Shown: piece after piece, positions 7,930-16,506 of the stretch
Layout of the letters: each line of letters starts with the position of its first letter
Numbering within the stretch: the first letter of the stretch is position 1
NCBI RefSeq assembly: GCF_041261205.1
Contig: NZ_JBGCCH010000044.1
Coordinates: forward strand, 1 to 64,000
From: Catenulispora sp. MAP5-51
Lineage (GTDB): Bacteria; Actinomycetota; Actinomycetes; Streptomycetales; Catenulisporaceae
DNA: 64,000 nucleotides
Reading direction: 5' to 3'
The notes under the pieces: generated by a model
What the model was told of the DNA's origin: nothing
Databases searched by the model: none
What the model saw: the letters and a program-made list of their open reading frames with translations, nothing else
Position numbers and translations under genes: made by a program

Positions 7930-7994
7930 CTACCGCTGCCTGCCTGTCATGCCATCGGGGAGGGGATTCGGAAGGGGGAGGGAGAGGACCGGCA

Positions 7995-9281
7995 TCAGCC
8001 GGTGACGTCCTTGAACTGCGAGACGTACTTGTCGAGGGTCTTCAGGTCCAGGTTCTGGAACTCGTGGGCCTTGGCCTTGGTGGCCGCGTCCGGGAAGATC
8101 AGCTGGTTCTGCAGCGCGGCCTTGTCGATGTCCTGCATCGCGGTGTCCGCGCCCTGCATCGAGGGGATGTAGCTGATGTAGTCGTCCAGCGCGGCGCCGA
8201 CCTTGGGCTCGAGCATGTAGTTCATGAACTTCTCGGCGTTGGTCTTGTGGGAGGCCATGGCCGGGATGCACATGTTGTCGGTGAACCAGAGCATGCCCTC
8301 CTGGGGCACCACCCAGACGATGTTCGGGTCGCCGATCTGCGCGATGTCGCCGGAGTACGCCATGCACATGGCGTAGTTCCCGTTGGTCAGGTCGTTGATG
8401 TAGTCGTTGCCGGTGAACTGCCGGATCTGGTTGTTGTCGCGGGCCTTCTGGATGTAGGCCACGGCGGCGCTGAACTGGTCGTCGGTGAACTTCGCCGGGT
8501 CGGCCCCGGTGGCCAGCAGGCCGAAGCCGACGCCGTCCTCCATCTCGGAGAAGTAGCCGACCTTCCCCTTGTACTTGGTGTCGGTCATCATGTCCTTGAT
8601 GGACAGCTGCTGCGCCTGGGCCGCGGTCAGGCCCGCGGACTTCAGGTTGACGCCCATCAGGGTGAAGCCCAGCGCCCACGGCACGGTGTGCTTGCGGTTC
8701 GGGTCGTACGCCGGGTTGGCCGCCTCGGGCAGCAGGTCCTTGAAGTTCGGGATGTTCGCCAGGTTCAGCGGCTCCAGGTAGCCCATCTGCCGGAGCTTGC
8801 CGATCATCCAGTCCGAGAGCACCATCAGGTCCCGGCCGGTGTCCTGGCCGGCGGCCAGCTGCTGGTGGATCTTGGCGAAGAAGTCGTCGTTGGAGTTGAC
8901 GTCCTCGGTGTAGTTGACCGTGATCCCGGTCTCGGCCTTGAAGTTGTCCAGCGTCGGCCGCTTGTTCTTGTCGTTGGGGTCGACGTCGATGTAGGACACC
9001 CAGTTGGAGAAGTTGACGATCTTCTCGGCGTCGGACTTGTCGACGCCCGCCTTGCCCTCGGACGGGACGGCCGAAGACGAGCCCGAGCCCGCGCCGGCGC
9101 CGGAGGAGGCGGCCTTGGTCTTCGTGGCGCACGCGCCGAGCAGGCCGGCCGCGCCCACACCGAGGCCGGCGGCCAGGAAGCCCCGGCGCGAGGCCGCGCC
9201 GCCGAGCTGGCGCTTGAAGGCCTCGGGAAAACGGCCGGCAGCGTCGAGGAACTCGTCGCGGGCCCGGGATATGTCGTTCAT
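7995..9281 (-). CDS. potD: polyamine-binding lipoprotein, PotD-like, Tat-exported
   Basis: A 428-residue solute-binding protein of the spermidine/putrescine family (PF13416-type). The N-terminus has S-R-R-G-F-L-A-A-G at about 31-39 followed by a hydrophobic stretch and L-L-G-A-C with Cys51. This is a twin-arginine signal combined with a lipobox, so the protein is probably exported folded and lipid-anchored outside the membrane. A Ser/Gly/Ala linker follows, then the binding domains starting near I-V-N-F-S-N-W. The ATG at 9281 has AGGACGG upstream. Specificity between putrescine, spermidine and related amines cannot be read from the sequence. Confidence 0.88.
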   Translation of the reverse strand: MNDISRARDEFLDAAGRFPEAFKRQLGGAASRRGFLAAGLGVGAAGLLGACATKTKAASSGAGAGSGSSSAVPSEGKAGVDKSDAEKIVNFSNWVSYIDVDPNDKNKRPTLDNFKAETGITVNYTEDVNSNDDFFAKIHQQLAAGQDTGRDLMVLSDWMIGKLRQMGYLEPLNLANIPNFKDLLPEAANPAYDPNRKHTVPWALGFTLMGVNLKSAGLTAAQAQQLSIKDMMTDTKYKGKVGYFSEMEDGVGFGLLATGADPAKFTDDQFSAAVAYIQKARDNNQIRQFTGNDYINDLTNGNYAMCMAYSGDIAQIGDPNIVWVVPQEGMLWFTDNMCIPAMASHKTNAEKFMNYMLEPKVGAALDDYISYIPSMQGADTAMQDIDKAALQNQLIFPDAATKAKAHEFQNLDLKTLDKYVSQFKDVTG

Positions 9282-9343
9282 GCGATGGTCCGTCCTATCA
9301 CCTGTGGGGCTGGAATGCGGCGGTTGGTGCGGTGGCAGGTGTT

Positions 9344-10819
9344 TCAGAGCTCGAAGATGGTCCGGTGCCAGGGCTTGCGGGCCACTCCGGTGAGGTCGTG
9401 CATGGTGTGCTTGACCTGCGTGTACTCCTCGAAGGAGTAGGACGACATGTCCTTGCCGAACCCGGAGGCCTTGTAGCCCCCGTGCGGCATCTCGCTGATG
9501 ATCGGGATGTGGTCGTTGACCCACACGCAGCCGGCGGCGATCTCCCGCACGGCGCGCAGCGCGCGGTGGTGGTCCCGGGTCCACGCCGAGGCGGCCAGGC
9601 CGTAGGGCGTGTCGTTGGCCAGCTCGAAGGCCTGCTCGTCGGTGTCGAACGGCAGCGCCGCGAGCACCGGCCCGAAGACCTCGTCGCGCACGATCTCGGA
9701 GTCCTGCGCGACCCCGGTGACCAGGGTCGGCCGGTAGTACGCGCCGGAGGCCAGCGCGCCGCCGGGGGCTTCGCCGCCGACCACGATGTTCGCGCCGTAG
9801 GCCCGGGCGCGGTCCACGAAGCCGGCCACGCTGTCGCGCTGCTTGTAAGAGACGAGAGGACCGAGGTCGGTCGCGGTGTCGAACGGGTCGCCGAGCTTCA
9901 CCTGCGCGTAGAGGTCCGCGACCCCGGCCACGAACTCGTCGAAACGGCTGCGGTGCACGTATGCGCGGGTCGCCGCGGTGCAGTCCTGGCCGGTGTTGAT
10001 CAGGGAGCCGGCGACGGCGCCGTGGATCGCGGCCTCCAGGTCGGCGTCGTCGAACACGACGAAGGGGGCCTTGCCGCCGAGTTCCAGGTGCACGCGCTTG
10101 ACGGTGCGGGAGGCGAGCTCCATGACCCGCTTGCCGACCGGGGTGGAGCCGGTGAAGGACACCATCCGCACGTCCGGGTGCGTCATCAGCGCCTCGCCGG
10201 CCACCGGACCGGTGCCGACGATCACGTTGACCACGCCGTCCGGGATCCCGGCGTCGGTACAGGCCTGCGCGAACAGCAGCGCGGTCAGCGGCGTGATCTC
10301 GGCGGGCTTGAGCACGATGGTGTTGCCGGCCGCGATCGCCGGCAGGATCTTCCAGGCCGCCATCTGCAGCGGGTAGTTCCACGGCGCGATCGAGGCGACC
10401 ACGCCGATCGGCTCGCGCCGGACGGCGCTGGTGTGGTCGGCGGAGTACTCGCCCGCGGCCTTGCCCTCCAGGTGGCGCGCGGCACCGGCGAAGAACGCGG
10501 TGTTGTCCACGGTGCCGGGGACGTCGAAGCCGGTGGACAGCCGGATCGGCTTGCCGGTCTGGCGCGACTCGGTCTCGGCGAACTCCTGCGAGCGCTCGTC
10601 GAGCAGCTGCGCGAGCCGGTGCAGCGCCGCCGAGCGCTCGGCCGGGGTGGCCCTGCTCCATTCGGGGTACGCCCGCTTGGCCGCGTCCACGGCCGCCCCG
10701 GCGTCGCTCGCGTCACCGAGTACGAGGTCGGCGACTACGGAGCCGTCCGCCGGGTTCGTGACCTGATGCACGACTCCTGACGATCCGGTCCTCGGTCCCC
10801 CGCCGAAGTACTGGTGCAC
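9344..10819 (-). CDS. aldehyde dehydrogenase, gamma-aminobutyraldehyde dehydrogenase-like
   Basis: A 491-residue NAD(P)+-dependent aldehyde dehydrogenase. Conserved positions visible are Asn148 in P-W-N-Y-P, Glu246 in L-E-L-G-G-K and the nucleophile Cys280 in N-T-G-Q-D-C-T-A. G-Q-D-C is typical of 4-aminobutanal dehydrogenases (PatD/YdcW type). It is the first gene of the minus-strand run and would oxidise the aldehyde made by the FAD oxidase at 3533-4912, giving GABA from putrescine. It faces the PucR-type regulator gene across a 408-base control region. The start at 10819 is an ATG. Confidence 0.85.
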   Translation of the reverse strand: MHQYFGGGPRTGSSGVVHQVTNPADGSVVADLVLGDASDAGAAVDAAKRAYPEWSRATPAERSAALHRLAQLLDERSQEFAETESRQTGKPIRLSTGFDVPGTVDNTAFFAGAARHLEGKAAGEYSADHTSAVRREPIGVVASIAPWNYPLQMAAWKILPAIAAGNTIVLKPAEITPLTALLFAQACTDAGIPDGVVNVIVGTGPVAGEALMTHPDVRMVSFTGSTPVGKRVMELASRTVKRVHLELGGKAPFVVFDDADLEAAIHGAVAGSLINTGQDCTAATRAYVHRSRFDEFVAGVADLYAQVKLGDPFDTATDLGPLVSYKQRDSVAGFVDRARAYGANIVVGGEAPGGALASGAYYRPTLVTGVAQDSEIVRDEVFGPVLAALPFDTDEQAFELANDTPYGLAASAWTRDHHRALRAVREIAAGCVWVNDHIPIISEMPHGGYKASGFGKDMSSYSFEEYTQVKHTMHDLTGVARKPWHRTIFEL

Positions 10820-11227
10820 AACGTTCTCCCTTGACGGCTTGCAAACCTCCCGCAGGGAACACGGTCATCCGCGTTCGAGTGAGGATCGTTACAGACATCC
10901 AGCGGAGAAACAAGGGATTCCGTCGAAGAAAATGAATCTCGCAACGAAATCGCGACCTAGGCTTGGCCTGCGGAAACCGATCCCGCGTCGCCTCAGCTCG
11001 GCATCGATGCGACGCAATCCCTTGCGCGGCACGGGACGCACCTGGCAGGGTGCCTCGGCAATGCGATCGTTCTGAACACAGTGCAAACAACAGCGCAAAC
11101 AACAATGGGTTAAGGACCTCGCACCACAGCCGCACCACCGTCCCACCACCGTCGCACCCCAGCCACACCCCAGGCGTCCCGACGACACCACCGGCGCCAT
11201 GAGCCCCGCACGTTCCCAGGAGCCACC
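10820..11227. other. divergent control region between the amine-catabolism run and the pucR-type gene
   Basis: A 408-base stretch without a convincing gene. It must hold the promoters for both sides. I see a short direct repeat GCAAACAACA at about 11084-11105 (TGCAAACAACAGCGCAAACAACAA) and locally A-rich sequence at 10900-10940, but no certain -35/-10 pair or operator. A PucR-type protein would be expected to bind here. Confidence 0.4.
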
Positions 11228-12961
11228 GTGAGCAGCGCAGATCGCCCCGAACCGGCCGCCGAAGCCCAGGCCGCGGCCACGACCACGGCCGGAGCGGCGC
11301 GACCGGCCCCGATGTACACCACCCAGTACCCGACCGTGGGCGACGTCCTGCAGCTCGGCCCGGTCAAGCAGGGCGGGCCGCGGGTGGTGGCCGGCGCCGC
11401 CGGGCTGGACCGCATGGTCCGCTGGGTGCACGTCACCGAGCTGGTCGACGTCGGCACCATCCTGCGCGGCGGCGAGCTGGTCCTGTCCACCGGCATCGCC
11501 TGGCCCGAGGACCGCGACCGGCTCGCCGACTTCGTCGCCGACCTGGCCAAGCTGGGAGCGGCCGGCCTGGTGCTGGAGCTGGGCCGCCGCTACACCGACA
11601 GCAGCCTGCCCAAGGCGCTGCTGGCCGCCGCCGAGAAGCACAGCCTGCCGGTGATCACCCTGGCGCTGGACACACGTTTCGTCACCATTACCGAAGCCGT
11701 GCACGGCTTGATCATCGACGCGCAGCTGGCCGAGCTGCGCGCCTCCGACGAGGTCCACCAGACCTTCACCGAACTCGCCGTCGAGGGCGCCTCCCCGGAT
11801 GAGGTGGTCCAGCAGATCGGCCGCATGTCCGGCTGCCCGGTGGTCCTGGAGAACCTGGCGCACCAGGTGCTCACCTACTCCCAGGCCGGCGCCGACCCCT
11901 CGGTCCTGCTCGACGGCTGGGAGGGCCGCTCCCGCTCGGTCCGGCCGACCACCGGCCGCACGACCTACGACGAGCGCTCCGGGTGGCTGACCACAGTGGT
12001 CGGCGCGCGCGGCCACGACTGGGGCCGCCTGGTCCTGATCTGCAACGACCCGGCCCCGGTCCCCCGGCTGTCCATGCTGCTGGAGCGCGCCGCCGCGACC
12101 CTGGCCCTGAACCGCCTGGTCGAGCGGGACCGGGACTCCCTGGAGCGGCAGACGCACCGGACCCTGCTGACCGCGATCCTGTCCCACGGCCAGCCGGCCT
12201 CGGAGGTGGCGCTGCGGGCCCGGGCGCTCGGCGTCACCCTCGACGGCCGCCGGCTGGTCGGCGTGGTGCTGCGGCTGCGCACCGCCGCGCACCCCACGGC
12301 CCTGGAGACGCAGGCCCGGCTGCGCGAGCTGACCGACCAGGCCGCCGCGGCGATCCGCGACCGCCGCCTGTCCGCGCTGATCGGCACCCTGGACGAGCAC
12401 AGCGTGGGTCTGCTGTTGGCCCTGGGCCCGCAGGACCGCGAGGACGCCGCCCTGGACGGCTTCGCCGAGCGGGTCCGGCGCCTGGTGGAGCGCCCGACCT
12501 CGCCGTCGTCGGCGGACGGCTACGTCATCGCGGTCGGCACCTCGGTCGGCGCGGTGCGCGACGCGCGCCGCTCGCTGCTGGAGGCGGTGCAGGTCGCGGA
12601 CGCGGCGGTGCGCCAGCCCGCGAGCCAGGCGCCGTACCACCGGCTGGTGGACGTCCGGCTGCGCGGCCTGCTGCACCTGCTGCGCGACGACGCGCGCCTG
12701 CAGACCTTCGTGGAGCGCGAGCTCGGGCCGCTGCTGGCGTACGACGCCGAGCGCGGCACGGACCTGGTCAGGATGCTGACGGTGTACGTGGACTCGGGCC
12801 GCAACAAGTCGGCGGCGGCCGACGCGGCGCACCTGTCGCGGCCGTCGTTCTACGAGCGGCTGCACCGGATCGAGCGGATCCTGTCGGTGGACCTGGACTC
12901 GGTGGAGTCGTGTTTGGCGTTGCACGTGGCGCTGCTGGCCCTGGAAGCTATCAGGCCATGA
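11228..12961 (+). CDS. PucR-family transcriptional regulator
   Basis: A 577-residue regulator. Residues about 35-160 form the N-terminal PucR domain (T-V-G-D-V-L...V-R-W-V-H-V-T-E-L-V-D-V-G-T-I-L-R-G-G-E-L-V-L-S-T-G). A middle GAF/GGDEF-like region follows. The C-terminal HTH_30 includes L-L-H-L-L-R-D-D and N-K-S-A-A-A-D-A-A-H-L-S-R-P-S-F-Y-E-R-L-H-R-I-E. PucR proteins activate nitrogen-source genes such as purine or GABA/polyamine catabolism. Its divergence from the dehydrogenase/transporter run makes it the likely local regulator. The GTG at 11228 has AGGAG upstream. The stop overlaps the next gene as ATGA. Confidence 0.88.
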   Translation: MSSADRPEPAAEAQAAATTTAGAARPAPMYTTQYPTVGDVLQLGPVKQGGPRVVAGAAGLDRMVRWVHVTELVDVGTILRGGELVLSTGIAWPEDRDRLADFVADLAKLGAAGLVLELGRRYTDSSLPKALLAAAEKHSLPVITLALDTRFVTITEAVHGLIIDAQLAELRASDEVHQTFTELAVEGASPDEVVQQIGRMSGCPVVLENLAHQVLTYSQAGADPSVLLDGWEGRSRSVRPTTGRTTYDERSGWLTTVVGARGHDWGRLVLICNDPAPVPRLSMLLERAAATLALNRLVERDRDSLERQTHRTLLTAILSHGQPASEVALRARALGVTLDGRRLVGVVLRLRTAAHPTALETQARLRELTDQAAAAIRDRRLSALIGTLDEHSVGLLLALGPQDREDAALDGFAERVRRLVERPTSPSSADGYVIAVGTSVGAVRDARRSLLEAVQVADAAVRQPASQAPYHRLVDVRLRGLLHLLRDDARLQTFVERELGPLLAYDAERGTDLVRMLTVYVDSGRNKSAAADAAHLSRPSFYERLHRIERILSVDLDSVESCLALHVALLALEAIRP

Positions 12962-13584
12962 CGGAAGAACAGCCTTACGACGGAGTCGCCGAGCTCTACG
13001 CCGAGAAGTTCAGCGACAGCCTTTCAAGCTTCCCGCTGGAGCGCGGCCTGCTCACCGCCTTCGCCGAGCTGGCGAAGGCGGTCGGCGGACCGGTCGCGGA
13101 CCTGGGTTGCGGGCCCGGATACGTCACCGCGCACCTGAACTCGCTGGGGCTGGACGCGTTCGGCGTCGACATGTCCTCGGGCATGCTCGCCCAGGCCCGG
13201 GCCCGGCATCCGGAGCTGCGGTTCGAGCTCGGATCCATGGCCGCGCTGGACATCGCCGACGCGTCGATGAGCGGCATCCTCTCCCGCTACTCGATCATCC
13301 ATACCGCGCCGGACGACGTCCCGGCGCTCCTCGCCGAGTTCCACAGGATTCTGATCCCCGGCGGCCACGCGTTCATCAGCTTCCTGGGCGGCGACGACGC
13401 CTCGCAGCCGACCGCTTCCTATGACCACACCGTCGTCACCGCCTACCGCTGGTGGCCGGACCATTTCAGTGCCCTGCTGCACGACGCCGGCCTGGAAGAG
13501 GTGGGCCGTCTGATCGAGCGCGCGGCCCCCGACGCGAAGCGGCCCTTCCCGATGGTGAATCTGGTCGCGCGGCGGGAGAACTGA
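12958..13584 (+). CDS. class I SAM-dependent methyltransferase
   Basis: A 208-residue methyltransferase. Motif I V-A-D-L-G-C-G-P-G-Y-V-T is at about 45-56, G-V-D-M-S-S-G-M-L-A-Q-A-R at about 69-81 binds the SAM ribose, and F-H-R-I-L-I-P-G-G-H-A-F-I-S-F is the later core strand. It resembles small-molecule methyltransferases of the Methyltransf_11/25 type. Its ATG overlaps the pucR-type gene's stop, so the two are co-translated. The substrate is unknown, and any link to amine catabolism is only positional. Confidence 0.82.
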   Translation: MTEEQPYDGVAELYAEKFSDSLSSFPLERGLLTAFAELAKAVGGPVADLGCGPGYVTAHLNSLGLDAFGVDMSSGMLAQARARHPELRFELGSMAALDIADASMSGILSRYSIIHTAPDDVPALLAEFHRILIPGGHAFISFLGGDDASQPTASYDHTVVTAYRWWPDHFSALLHDAGLEEVGRLIERAAPDAKRPFPMVNLVARREN

Positions 13585-13654
13585 TTCAGGGGGTGATGGG
13601 CCATGCTGGATACCGACAGGTAACTTCGGCCCACCCACGAAGGGCACGACCTCC

Positions 13655-14152
13655 ATGGCCTCCACCCCCGAAATCGGCGCCCCCGCCCCCGACTTCACGC
13701 TGCCGGGCATCGTCCTGTCCGGTGCTGGAACCGGCACCGGCACCGGCACCGAGCGCCGCGACTTCACGCTGTCGGCGAGCCGCGGCAAGCCGATCGTGCT
13801 GGCCTTCTACCCCGGCGACGACACCCCGGTGTGCACCAAGCAGATGTGCGCGTACAACAACGAGCTGGAGAAGTTCACCGGCATCGGCGCCGAGGTCTGG
13901 GGCATCAGCCCGCAGGATGTGGACAGCCACGAGAAGTTCGCGCTGCGGCACGGGCTCCAGCAGCCGCTGCTGGCCGACCCGGACAAGACCGTGATCCGCC
14001 AGTACGGCGTCGCGATGAAGGGCTTGGGCCTGAAGCGGTCCGTGTTCCTCGTCGACGCCGAAGGCGTGCTGCGGTGGAAGCACGTGGCGACGTTCGGCTT
14101 GATGTTCCAGTCGGTCGACACCCTCACGGAGCAGATCGCCGCACTGGCCTGA
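13655..14152 (+). CDS. peroxiredoxin, BCP/PrxQ type
   Basis: A 165-residue thiol peroxidase that reduces hydrogen peroxide and organic peroxides using thioredoxin-like reductants. The peroxidatic Cys60 lies in F-Y-P-G-D-D-T-P-V-C-T. Cys65 follows five residues later, the spacing of the atypical two-cysteine BCP enzymes. An insertion of Gly-Thr repeats at about 25-32, from a short GGCACC repeat at 13731-13750, separates the first two strands and is not usual in the family. The start is ATG 13655, in a 70-base gap after the methyltransferase gene. Confidence 0.88.
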   Translation: MASTPEIGAPAPDFTLPGIVLSGAGTGTGTGTERRDFTLSASRGKPIVLAFYPGDDTPVCTKQMCAYNNELEKFTGIGAEVWGISPQDVDSHEKFALRHGLQQPLLADPDKTVIRQYGVAMKGLGLKRSVFLVDAEGVLRWKHVATFGLMFQSVDTLTEQIAALA

Positions 14153-14207
14153 TCGCGGCACCGGCCTGAGACCCTTGCCCGTCCGAGGCGCCGACTACCC
14201 TGAGGGC

Positions 14208-14705
14208 ATGTCGCCGCCCGAAGGCCCGTACGCCCGCCGCACCGCCCGCGTCCTGCTGATGAACAAGGAGGACCGGGTACTGCTGTTCAAGTTCGGCAGC
14301 CGCAGGCGGCAGTTCGTCTGGCTGACGCCGGGCGGCGGCGTGGACGAGGGCGAGGCGCTGAACGCCGCGGCGGCCCGGGAGCTGCGCGAGGAGACCGGTC
14401 TGATCGCGACGCCGGAGGAGCTCGGCGAGGTGGTCGCGGTGACCGGCGGCTACGCGGATCTGGGCTGGGTCAAGGGGACCCTGCGCGAGGACTACTTCTT
14501 CCACCGCGTGGACACCGACGACATCGACATGAGCGGCTTCACCGACTACGAGCGCAAGTCCATCGCCGAGCACCGGTGGTGGTCGGTGGCGGACCTGGAA
14601 GCCGCCGCCGACCACGTGGTGCCCTGGGGCCTGGCGCCGCTGCTGGCCTCGATCCTGCGGGACGGGCTGCCGGAAAATCTCGTCGAACTGCCGTGGCATC
14701 ACTGA
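14208..14705 (+). CDS. Nudix hydrolase
   Basis: A 165-residue Nudix-fold pyrophosphohydrolase. The Nudix box spans about residues 42-64 with G-G-G-V-D-E-G-E-A at its start and R-E-L-R-E-E-T-G-L at its end, which bind the catalytic metal. The ATG at 14208 is chosen over an upstream in-frame GTG-type start because the protein then begins just before the first strand (R-T-A-R-V-L-L-M-N). The substrate (nucleoside diphosphate derivative, capped RNA or oxidised nucleotide) cannot be inferred. It lies 13 bases before the sirtuin gene and is probably co-transcribed with it. Confidence 0.88.
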   Translation: MSPPEGPYARRTARVLLMNKEDRVLLFKFGSRRRQFVWLTPGGGVDEGEALNAAAARELREETGLIATPEELGEVVAVTGGYADLGWVKGTLREDYFFHRVDTDDIDMSGFTDYERKSIAEHRWWSVADLEAAADHVVPWGLAPLLASILRDGLPENLVELPWHH

Positions 14706-14718
14706 CTACGCTTTTTCC

Positions 14719-15501
14719 ATGACCACCGACTGGCGCGGCCGGACCGGCCCGATCGGCATGCTCACCGGCGCGGGCATCAGCACCGACTCCGGCATCCCGG
14801 ACTTCCGCGGGCCCAAGGGCGTGTGGACCAAGGACCCGATCGCCGAACTGCTGTCGACCTACCAGAACTACGTCGCCGACCCCGAGCTGCGCGAGCGCTC
14901 CTGGATCGCGCGGCGGGACAACCCGGCGCGCGGCGCCGAGCCGAACGCGGCGCACAAGGCGCTGGCCGAGCTGGAGCACTCGGGGCGGGCCGTACGGATC
15001 ATCACGCAGAACATCGACCGGCTGCACCAGAAGGGCGGCTCCTCGCCCCGCAAGGTGATCGAGATCCACGGGAACATGTCCGACGTGGTCTGCGTCGGCT
15101 GCACCTACCACTCCACGATGGACGCGACGCTGGAGCGGGTGGCCGCGGGCGAGGCGGACCCGCCGTGCCCGGTCTGCGGCGGCATCCTGAAGGCGGCGAC
15201 CATCATGTTCGGCCAGAACCTGGACCCGAAGACGCTGTGGCAGGCCGAGCAGGTCGCCGAGAACTCCGCGATCTTCCTGGCGATCGGCACCTCGCTGGGG
15301 GTCCAGCCGGCCGCCTCGCTGTGCGAGGTGGCCGTGGGCAACGGCGCCGACCTGGTGATCGTCAACAACGAGCCGACCCCGTACGACCACCTGGCCACCG
15401 AGGTGATCCGCGACCCGATCGGCGAGGCGGTCCCGCGGATCGTCGCCGACCTGATCGCGGCCGGCACCGAGAACGGGACGTCATCGGAATCCGCACGTTA
15501 A
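14719..15501 (+). CDS. NAD-dependent protein deacylase (sirtuin)
   Basis: A 260-residue Sir2-family enzyme that removes acyl groups from lysines using NAD+. The NAD site has L-T-G-A-G-I-S-T-D-S-G-I-P-D-F-R at about 15-30 and T-Q-N-I-D at about 96-100. The catalytic His117 is in I-E-I-H-G-N. The zinc site is C125-x2-C128 and C150-x2-C153. All key residues are present, so it should be active. The last part contains I-G-T-S-L-G-V-Q-P, also conserved. In actinobacteria such enzymes act on acetyl-CoA synthetase and other acylated proteins; the target here is unknown. Confidence 0.93.
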   Translation: MTTDWRGRTGPIGMLTGAGISTDSGIPDFRGPKGVWTKDPIAELLSTYQNYVADPELRERSWIARRDNPARGAEPNAAHKALAELEHSGRAVRIITQNIDRLHQKGGSSPRKVIEIHGNMSDVVCVGCTYHSTMDATLERVAAGEADPPCPVCGGILKAATIMFGQNLDPKTLWQAEQVAENSAIFLAIGTSLGVQPAASLCEVAVGNGADLVIVNNEPTPYDHLATEVIRDPIGEAVPRIVADLIAAGTENGTSSESAR

Positions 15502-15544
15502 CCACGGATTGACGCGGGGTTTCGCACGCCGGAGCATATGACCC

Positions 15545-16423
15545 GTGAGTGCGCCCCGGGACGACGAGCCGACGGCCGCCGGGGAGGAGCCCTGGCACCC
15601 GCCGGTCTCGGAGTACGCCGTCTACATGACGCCGGCCGAGGAGCACCGCCGCCTCGGCCTGGCGCTGTACGGCGCCGGCTGGCACACCATCGCCGAGCAC
15701 GGCATCCGCTGGGACGCACGCGTCCTGAACTGCTACGCGCTGCACCTGGTGACCCGCGGCTCGGGCTGGATCGAATGGGGCGACCGTCCGCGCACCCGCC
15801 TGCCGATCAAAGCCCCGGCGGCCTTCTGGCTCTTCCCCGGCCTGGTCCACTCCTACCAACCCGACGCCGGCGGCTGGACCATCACCTGGGCCCTGTTCGA
15901 CGGCCCGGCGGCGGCCGGCTACGAAGGCCTGGACTTCCTCTCCCGCTCCTCCCCGGTGGTCCCCCTCGGCGACGCCCGCCCGGTCCGCGAACTCTTCCGC
16001 GAACTCCTCACCGTGGTCCGCACCGCCGGCCCGCACTACGAAGTCTCGGCCGGCATCCTGATACACCGCCTGATCACCGCGGTCCGCGACAACGGCCCGG
16101 GCCTGCGCGAATCGCGCGCGGTCCGCGCCCTCACCGAGCACGCCACCGACCCCGTCGCACTCCAGGACCACGCCACGCGCCTCGGCCTGACCGTCACGCA
16201 ACTGCGCGAGGAAGTGCGACTGGCGACCGGCTCGACGCCGAAGGAGTACATCCTGCGTGTCCGGCTGTCCAAGGCGAAGGACCTGCTGGCCGCGACGGAC
16301 CAGAGCGTGGTGCAGGTGGCGCGTGCCGTCGGGTACGACGACCCGGCGTACTTCACGCGGTTGTTCACGCAGCGGGTCGGACTGTCGCCGACGATGTTCC
16401 GGCGGAGTTCGCTGTCGGCGTGA
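15545..16423 (+). CDS. AraC-family transcriptional regulator
   Basis: A 292-residue regulator with an N-terminal cupin-like sensing domain (about 20-170; L-H-L-V-T-R-G-S-G-W-I-E-W-G-D and P-G-L-V-H-S-Y) and a C-terminal double HTH (about 190-290; V-R-L-S-K-A-K-D-L-L...V-A-R-A-V-G-Y-D-D-P-A-Y-F-T-R-L-F). The layout matches sugar-responsive activators. It starts at GTG 15545 and is followed by a GH35 galactosidase gene on the same strand, whose expression it may control in response to galactosides. That link is inferred from position. Confidence 0.87.
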   Translation: MSAPRDDEPTAAGEEPWHPPVSEYAVYMTPAEEHRRLGLALYGAGWHTIAEHGIRWDARVLNCYALHLVTRGSGWIEWGDRPRTRLPIKAPAAFWLFPGLVHSYQPDAGGWTITWALFDGPAAAGYEGLDFLSRSSPVVPLGDARPVRELFRELLTVVRTAGPHYEVSAGILIHRLITAVRDNGPGLRESRAVRALTEHATDPVALQDHATRLGLTVTQLREEVRLATGSTPKEYILRVRLSKAKDLLAATDQSVVQVARAVGYDDPAYFTRLFTQRVGLSPTMFRRSSLSA

Positions 16424-16506
16424 GGCGCGGCCTGTCCCACAAATATCCAAGAACCCCTTACCAAGATCCATGGCCGCCCGCCCCCGGCGGCCCCGATCAT
16501 CGGTTG

